Positions 59,865-64,000 of a stretch of 64,000 nucleotides of DNA are shown here, one piece after another. The stretch is from Bradyrhizobium sp. G127. Its GTDB lineage: Bacteria; Pseudomonadota; Alphaproteobacteria; Rhizobiales; Xanthobacteraceae. Under the pieces are notes generated by a model. The model saw nothing but the letters and a program-made list of their open reading frames with translations. It was not told the origin of the DNA and searched no databases. Position 1 is the stretch's first letter. Each line of letters begins with the position of its first letter. The stretch covers positions 1,736,001 to 1,800,000 of the forward strand of contig NZ_JAKFGN010000001.1 of NCBI RefSeq assembly GCF_021502575.1. Direction: 5' to 3'. Position numbers and translations under genes: made by a program.

Positions 59865-62800
59865 TTATTCGGCGGCATCCTTCAGTTGATGCACGGGGGC
59901 GGGGATGTGTTCGATGGTGCCTTCGCCGTGCTGCGTCAGCGGGCGATTGCCCGCCAGCGCCCGCAGCAGCACGTAGAACACCGGCGTGAAGAAGATGCCG
60001 AACGCGGTGACGCCGATCATGCCGGAGAACACCGCGACGCCCATGGCGTGACGCATCTCGGAGCCGGCGCCGGTGGACGTCACCAGCGGCACCACGCCCA
60101 TGATGAAGGCCAGCGACGTCATCAGGATCGGCCGCAGCCGCAGCCGGCTGGCTTCGATGGCCGCCGCGATCGGCTTGCGTCCGGCGAACTCAAGTTCGCG
60201 CGCGAACTCCACGATCAGAATCGCGTTCTTGGCGGATAGTCCGACAAGAACGATGAGGCCGATCTGGGTGAACACGTTGTTGTCGCTGCCGGTGATCCAG
60301 ACGCCGAACATCGCGGCCAAGAGGCTCATCGGCACGATCATGATGATGGCGAGCGGCAGCGTTAGACTCTCGTACTGCGCGGCCAGCACCAGAAACACCA
60401 GGAACAGCGCGATCGGGAACACATACAGCGACGAGTTGCCGGCGATGATTTCCTGATAGGTCAGTTCGGTCCATTCATAGCCGATGCCTTTCGGGAAGGT
60501 CTCCTTGGCGATGCGGTCGACAGCGTCCTGCGCCTGTCCGGTGGAATAGCCGGGGGCGGGGCCGCCGTTGACGTCGGCGGTGAGAAAGCCGTTGTAGCGC
60601 ATGGCGCGTTCCGGCCCGGCGCTGGACTGCACGCGCAGCAGCACCGACAGCGGCACCATCTCGCCGGTGTTGGAGCGGACCTTCAACAGTCCGACGTCTT
60701 CGGCGCGGGCGCGGAACTTGGAGTCGGCCTGCACACGGACGGAATAGGTCCGGCCGAATTTGTTGAAGTCGTTGACGTAGAGCGAGCCGAGATAGATCTG
60801 CATGGTGTCGAACACGCTGGTCACCGGCACGCTCAACTGCCGCGCCTTGGTGCGGTCGATGTCGGCGTAAAGCTGCGGCGTGTTGACCTGGAAGCTGGAG
60901 AACAGTCCCGCAAGTTCCGGCGTGGTCTGTGCCTTGGCGAGGAACGCCTTGGTGGCCTCGTCCAGCGCATTGTAGCCCGCGCCGACGCGATCCTCGATCT
61001 GCAGCTTGAAGCCGCCGATGGTGCCGAGACCCGGCACCGGAGGCGGCGGGAAGATTGCGATGAAGGCTTCCTGGATGCCGGCGAACTTGCCGTTCAGCGC
61101 CATGGCGATGGCGCCGCCACTCAGATTCTTGTCCTTGCGCTCCTCGAACGGCTTCAGCGTCACGAACACAATGCCCGCATTCGACGAGTTGGTGAAGCCG
61201 TTGATGGACAGGCCGGGAAACGCCACGGAGCTTTCCACGCCGGGCTGCTTCAGGGCGATGTCGCTCATGCGGCGGATGACTTCTTCGGTACGGTCGAGCG
61301 TCGAGCCGTCGGGCAACTGCGCGAAGCCGACCAGATACTGCTTGTCCTGACCGGGCACGAAGCCGCCCGGCACCGCCTTGAACAGGCCGTAGGTGACGGC
61401 GATCAGCGCGACATAGACGCCCATCACCAGGAACCTGCGGGAGATGACGCGCTTGACGCCGCCGCTATAGGCCTCGGAGCCGCGATGGAAGAATGTGTTG
61501 AACCGCTTGAAGAACCAGCCGAGACCCTTGTCCATCGCGCGGGTCAGCGCATCCTTCGGCGCGTCGTGCGACTTCAGCAGCAGCGCGGCGAGGGCGGGGG
61601 ACAGCGTCAGCGAGTTGAACGCGGAGATCACGGTGGAGATCGCAACCGTCAGCGCGAACTGCTTGTAGAACTGGCCGGTCAGGCCGCTGATGAAGGCGAG
61701 CGGCACGAACACCGCGACCAGAACCAGCGCGATGGCGATGATCGGCCCGGTGACCTCGTTCATGGCCTGATAGCTGGCCTGAATCGGCGTGAGGCCTTTC
61801 TCGATGTTGCGCTCGACGTTTTCGACCACGACGATGGCGTCGTCGACCACGATGCCGATGGCCAGCACGAGGCCGAACAGGGTCAGCGCGTTGATGGAAA
61901 AACCCATCACGAACAGCACCGCGAAGGTGCCGACGATGGACACCGGAACGGCGATCAGCGGAATGATTGAGGCGCGCCATGTCTGCAGGAACAGGATGAC
62001 GACCAGCACCACCAGCGCCACGGCTTCCAGCAGCGTATGCACCACGGCCTCGATGGACGCACGGACGAACTGGGTCGGATCGTAGACGATGCTGTAGTCT
62101 ATGCCGTCCGGCATGTTCTCCTTCAACTCCGCCATGGTCTTGCGGACGCTGTCGGAAATCTGGATCGCGTTCGAGCCGGGCGCCTGGAAGATGGGAATGG
62201 CAACCGCCGACTTGTTGTTCAGCAGCGAGCGCAGCGAATAGTCCGCCGCGCCGAGTTCGAGGCGGGCGACGTCGCGCAGCCGCGTGACCTCGCCACTGGC
62301 GCCGGTCTTGACGATGATGTCGCCGAATTCTTCTTCGCTCTGAAGGCGGCCCTGCGCGTTCACCGAAAGCTGAAGGTCAAGCCCGGTCTCGTTCGGCGAT
62401 GCGCCGATCACGCCGGCCGCGGCCTGCACGTTCTGCGCACGGATTTCATTGACGACGTCGCTGGCGGAGAGACCGCGCTCGGCGACCTTCTGCGGATCGA
62501 GCCAGACCCGCATCGAATAGTCGCCCGCGCCGAACAGTTGCACCTGACCGACGCCCTGGATGCGCGCGAGGCGGTCCTTGACGTTCAGCACCGCGTAGTT
62601 GCGCAGGTATGTCATGTCGTAGCGATCGTTCGGCGACAACAGATGGACGACCATCGTCAGATCGGGCGAACTCTTGATGGTGGTGATGCCGAGCGCGCGG
62701 ACTTCCGCCGGCAGGCGCGGTTCGGCCTGCGACACGCGGTTCTGCACCAGCTGCTGCGCCTTGTCGGGATCGGTGCCGAGGCGGAAGGTGACGTTGAGCG

Positions 62801-63071
62801 TCATCACGCCGTCGGTGGTGGCCTGGCTGCTCATATAGAGCATGTTCTCGACGCCGTTGATCTGCTCTTCGATCGGCGTGGAGACCGTTTCCGCGATCAC
62901 CTTCGGATTCGCGCCGGGATATTGCGCGCGGACCACGACGGTGGGCGGGGAGACCTCGGGATATTCGGAGATCGGCAACGCGGGCAGCGACAGCAGGCCG
63001 GCGAGGAAGATCAGCATCGAGAGAACGCCCGCGAAGATCGGCCGGTCGATGAAAAATTTCGAGAAATTCAT
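59865..63071 (-). CDS. RND efflux transporter, MexF-like (HAE1 family)
   Basis: This 1068-residue proton-driven pump has twelve helices and two large periplasmic loops. The opening NFSKFFIDRPIFAGVLSMLIFLAGLLSLPALPISEYPEVSPPTVVVRAQYPGANPKVIAETV is very close to MexF. The proton-relay helix contains GIVVDDAIVVVENVERN with the paired aspartates. It follows, on the same strand, a membrane fusion gene that runs off the window; 219 bp of repeats separate them. Export of antibiotics or aromatic compounds is likely by family. Confidence 0.95.
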   Translation of the reverse strand: MNFSKFFIDRPIFAGVLSMLIFLAGLLSLPALPISEYPEVSPPTVVVRAQYPGANPKVIAETVSTPIEEQINGVENMLYMSSQATTDGVMTLNVTFRLGTDPDKAQQLVQNRVSQAEPRLPAEVRALGITTIKSSPDLTMVVHLLSPNDRYDMTYLRNYAVLNVKDRLARIQGVGQVQLFGAGDYSMRVWLDPQKVAERGLSASDVVNEIRAQNVQAAAGVIGASPNETGLDLQLSVNAQGRLQSEEEFGDIIVKTGASGEVTRLRDVARLELGAADYSLRSLLNNKSAVAIPIFQAPGSNAIQISDSVRKTMAELKENMPDGIDYSIVYDPTQFVRASIEAVVHTLLEAVALVVLVVILFLQTWRASIIPLIAVPVSIVGTFAVLFVMGFSINALTLFGLVLAIGIVVDDAIVVVENVERNIEKGLTPIQASYQAMNEVTGPIIAIALVLVAVFVPLAFISGLTGQFYKQFALTVAISTVISAFNSLTLSPALAALLLKSHDAPKDALTRAMDKGLGWFFKRFNTFFHRGSEAYSGGVKRVISRRFLVMGVYVALIAVTYGLFKAVPGGFVPGQDKQYLVGFAQLPDGSTLDRTEEVIRRMSDIALKQPGVESSVAFPGLSINGFTNSSNAGIVFVTLKPFEERKDKNLSGGAIAMALNGKFAGIQEAFIAIFPPPPVPGLGTIGGFKLQIEDRVGAGYNALDEATKAFLAKAQTTPELAGLFSSFQVNTPQLYADIDRTKARQLSVPVTSVFDTMQIYLGSLYVNDFNKFGRTYSVRVQADSKFRARAEDVGLLKVRSNTGEMVPLSVLLRVQSSAGPERAMRYNGFLTADVNGGPAPGYSTGQAQDAVDRIAKETFPKGIGYEWTELTYQEIIAGNSSLYVFPIALFLVFLVLAAQYESLTLPLAIIMIVPMSLLAAMFGVWITGSDNNVFTQIGLIVLVGLSAKNAILIVEFARELEFAGRKPIAAAIEASRLRLRPILMTSLAFIMGVVPLVTSTGAGSEMRHAMGVAVFSGMIGVTAFGIFFTPVFYVLLRALAGNRPLTQHGEGTIEHIPAPVHQLKDAAE

Positions 63072-63151
63072 GGCGCTATCTCATCTCGTAAATTGTCGCG
63101 CTCGTCCGCGCGACTTGTTCTGGAAGGGCCGCCGGAGAACAGGCGGGTCCC

Positions 63152-63262
63152 GTCATCCTGAGTGCGAGCCCTTGCGAGCCCCGAAGGATGACAATCAGAA
63201 CAATGCCGTCGCCCTTCGAGGCCGCCGCTTCGCGACGGCACCTCAGGGTGACGGCGCGCTGC
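63152..63262. repeat. Intergenic palindromic repeats between the MexE-like and MexF-like genes
   Basis: GTCATCCT (63152-63159) and AGGATGAC (63185-63192) flank a GCGAGCCC-rich loop. A second structure with GCCGTCG (63205-63211) and CGACGGC (63233-63239) follows and runs into CACCTCAGGGTGACGG. Both look like dispersed repeat units. They may form hairpins in the pump transcript. Confidence 0.55.
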
Positions 63263-63290
63263 GGCTGGTGTTTTCGTTAAGTTCAGGGCT

Positions 63291-64000
63291 TCAATTCGCG
63301 TCCATCGCCACGACTTGCGGCGCGACGGGAGCCCCGGGCCGCACGCGTTGCAGTCCCTTGACCACGATCTGTTCGCCAGGCTTCAGGCCCGACGTGACCA
63401 TGCGCAGGCCATCGACGGCCACGCCGAGCGTGACTGCGCGATATTCGGCCTTGTTCTCCTTGTTCACGACCATCACGTATTTCTTGTTCTGGTCGGTGCC
63501 GACGGCGCGTTCATTGACCATCACGGCGCGTTCGCTCTTGGGCTGACCCATCTGCAGGCGGACGAACTGTCCGGGAAGCAGGCGGCCATCCTTGTTGTCG
63601 AACACGGCGCGGACGCGAACCGTGCCGCTGCGCGGATCGACCTGATTGTCGATCAGCTGCATGTGGCCCTCGAACGGCGTGCCGTCGCTGGTCGCGGTGC
63701 CCATCTTGACCGGGATGCGGCCGGTCTTCGACGCCGCCGCGTCGTCGCCGAGTGCGTTGAGCGCGCGCAGCACGACCTGTTCGTCGGCATTGAACGAAGC
63801 GTAGATCGGGGATGTCGAGACGATGGTGGTCAGCAGCGGCGAGCCGGGGCCGGCCGCGATCAGGTTGCCGACGGTGATCTCGCGCTTGCCGACGCGGCCG
63901 GTGACGGGCGCGCGGACTTCGGTGTAGCCGAGATTGAGCTGGGCGGTTTTCAGCGTGGCCTGCGCGGCCTTGAGATTGGCTTCCGCTTCGCGATAGGCGT
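63291..64000 (-). CDS. RND efflux membrane fusion protein, MexE/AcrA-like (5' end outside window)
   Basis: This is the last 236 or so codons of a periplasmic adaptor. The visible part begins in the coiled-coil hairpin (AYREAEANLKAAQATLKTAQLNLGYTEVRAPVTGRVGKREITVGNLI). The beta-barrel follows (PIYASFNADEQVVLRALNAL, HMQLIDNQVDPRSGTVRVRAVFDNKDGRLLPGQFVRLQMG), then the membrane-proximal domain to VVAMDAN. It is upstream of the MexF-like pump and forms a tripartite exporter with it and an unseen outer-membrane factor. Confidence 0.93.
   Translation of the reverse strand, partial: AYREAEANLKAAQATLKTAQLNLGYTEVRAPVTGRVGKREITVGNLIAAGPGSPLLTTIVSTSPIYASFNADEQVVLRALNALGDDAAASKTGRIPVKMGTATSDGTPFEGHMQLIDNQVDPRSGTVRVRAVFDNKDGRLLPGQFVRLQMGQPKSERAVMVNERAVGTDQNKKYVMVVNKENKAEYRAVTLGVAVDGLRMVTSGLKPGEQIVVKGLQRVRPGAPVAPQVVAMDAN

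Noticed and set aside
1-64000. CRISPR arrays, tRNA genes, IS elements and prophage genes
   Set aside because: No evenly spaced direct repeats, cloverleaf sequences, transposases or phage structural genes were recognised on either strand.

Overview
The window is a 64 kb stretch of high-GC chromosome from an alphaproteobacterium. It looks like the Bradyrhizobium / Rhodopseudomonas / Afipia group (Nitrobacteraceae). The signs are codon bias toward G/C at third positions, many ABC transporters of the branched-chain amino acid (HAAT) type, an iron-responsive hmu haem locus with an ICE-like element, and dispersed palindromes (CTCTCCCCG and GTCGTCCCGG types). The genus is inferred. I saw no tRNA, rRNA, IS element, prophage or CRISPR array. 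All genes look like chromosomal metabolic and transport loci.

Layout. 1-1.9 kb: the end of nrdA plus nrdB, whose protein has the residues of a class Ic (tyrosine-less) ribonucleotide reductase. 2-4.1 kb: a chemoreceptor. 4.3-12.7 kb: an aromatic catabolic island with a MarR regulator, an MhaA/MhaB-like two-component flavin hydroxylase, a metallo-beta-lactamase-fold protein, hmgA, maiA, fahA, an Lrp regulator and hpd. Tyrosine (through 4-hydroxyphenylpyruvate) and probably 3-hydroxyphenylacetate converge on homogentisate, which is opened and split to fumarate and acetoacetate. 12.7-19 kb: a DMT exporter, two M20 peptidases, an alpha/beta hydrolase, an MFS transporter and a PcaC-like protein. 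19-23.6 kb: a complete HAAT ABC operon (livKHMGF order). 23.9-28 kb: a MocR-type regulator divergent from a degradative (class II) HMG-CoA reductase and an orphan periplasmic binding protein. 28.4-29.1 kb: ferredoxin-NADP reductase.

29.2-40.3 kb is the most unusual region. A response regulator and a 1128-residue protein fusing an NCS1 permease, a cysteine cluster and a hybrid histidine kinase are divergent from urtABCDE-like transporter genes, formamidase (fmdA) and fmdB. The intergenic region carries two GCGATYTTGCG sites 22 bp apart. The layout suggests a transporter-like sensor controlling uptake and hydrolysis of urea or short amides.

40.3-45.2 kb: an MdtAB-like RND pump with a divergent MarR regulator. 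45.4-52.7 kb: a second HAAT ABC operon joined to an acyl-CoA ligase and a GntR/FCD regulator, probably for uptake and CoA activation of an organic acid. 52.9-59.6 kb: the haem locus, hmuPTUV leftward and hmuR-hmuQ-hutX rightward, with palindromic candidate iron-control sites. 59.9-64 kb: a MexEF-like RND pump; its membrane fusion gene runs off the right edge.

Functions rest on family-level reading of the translated sequences. Substrates of the transporters and all operator assignments are inference.
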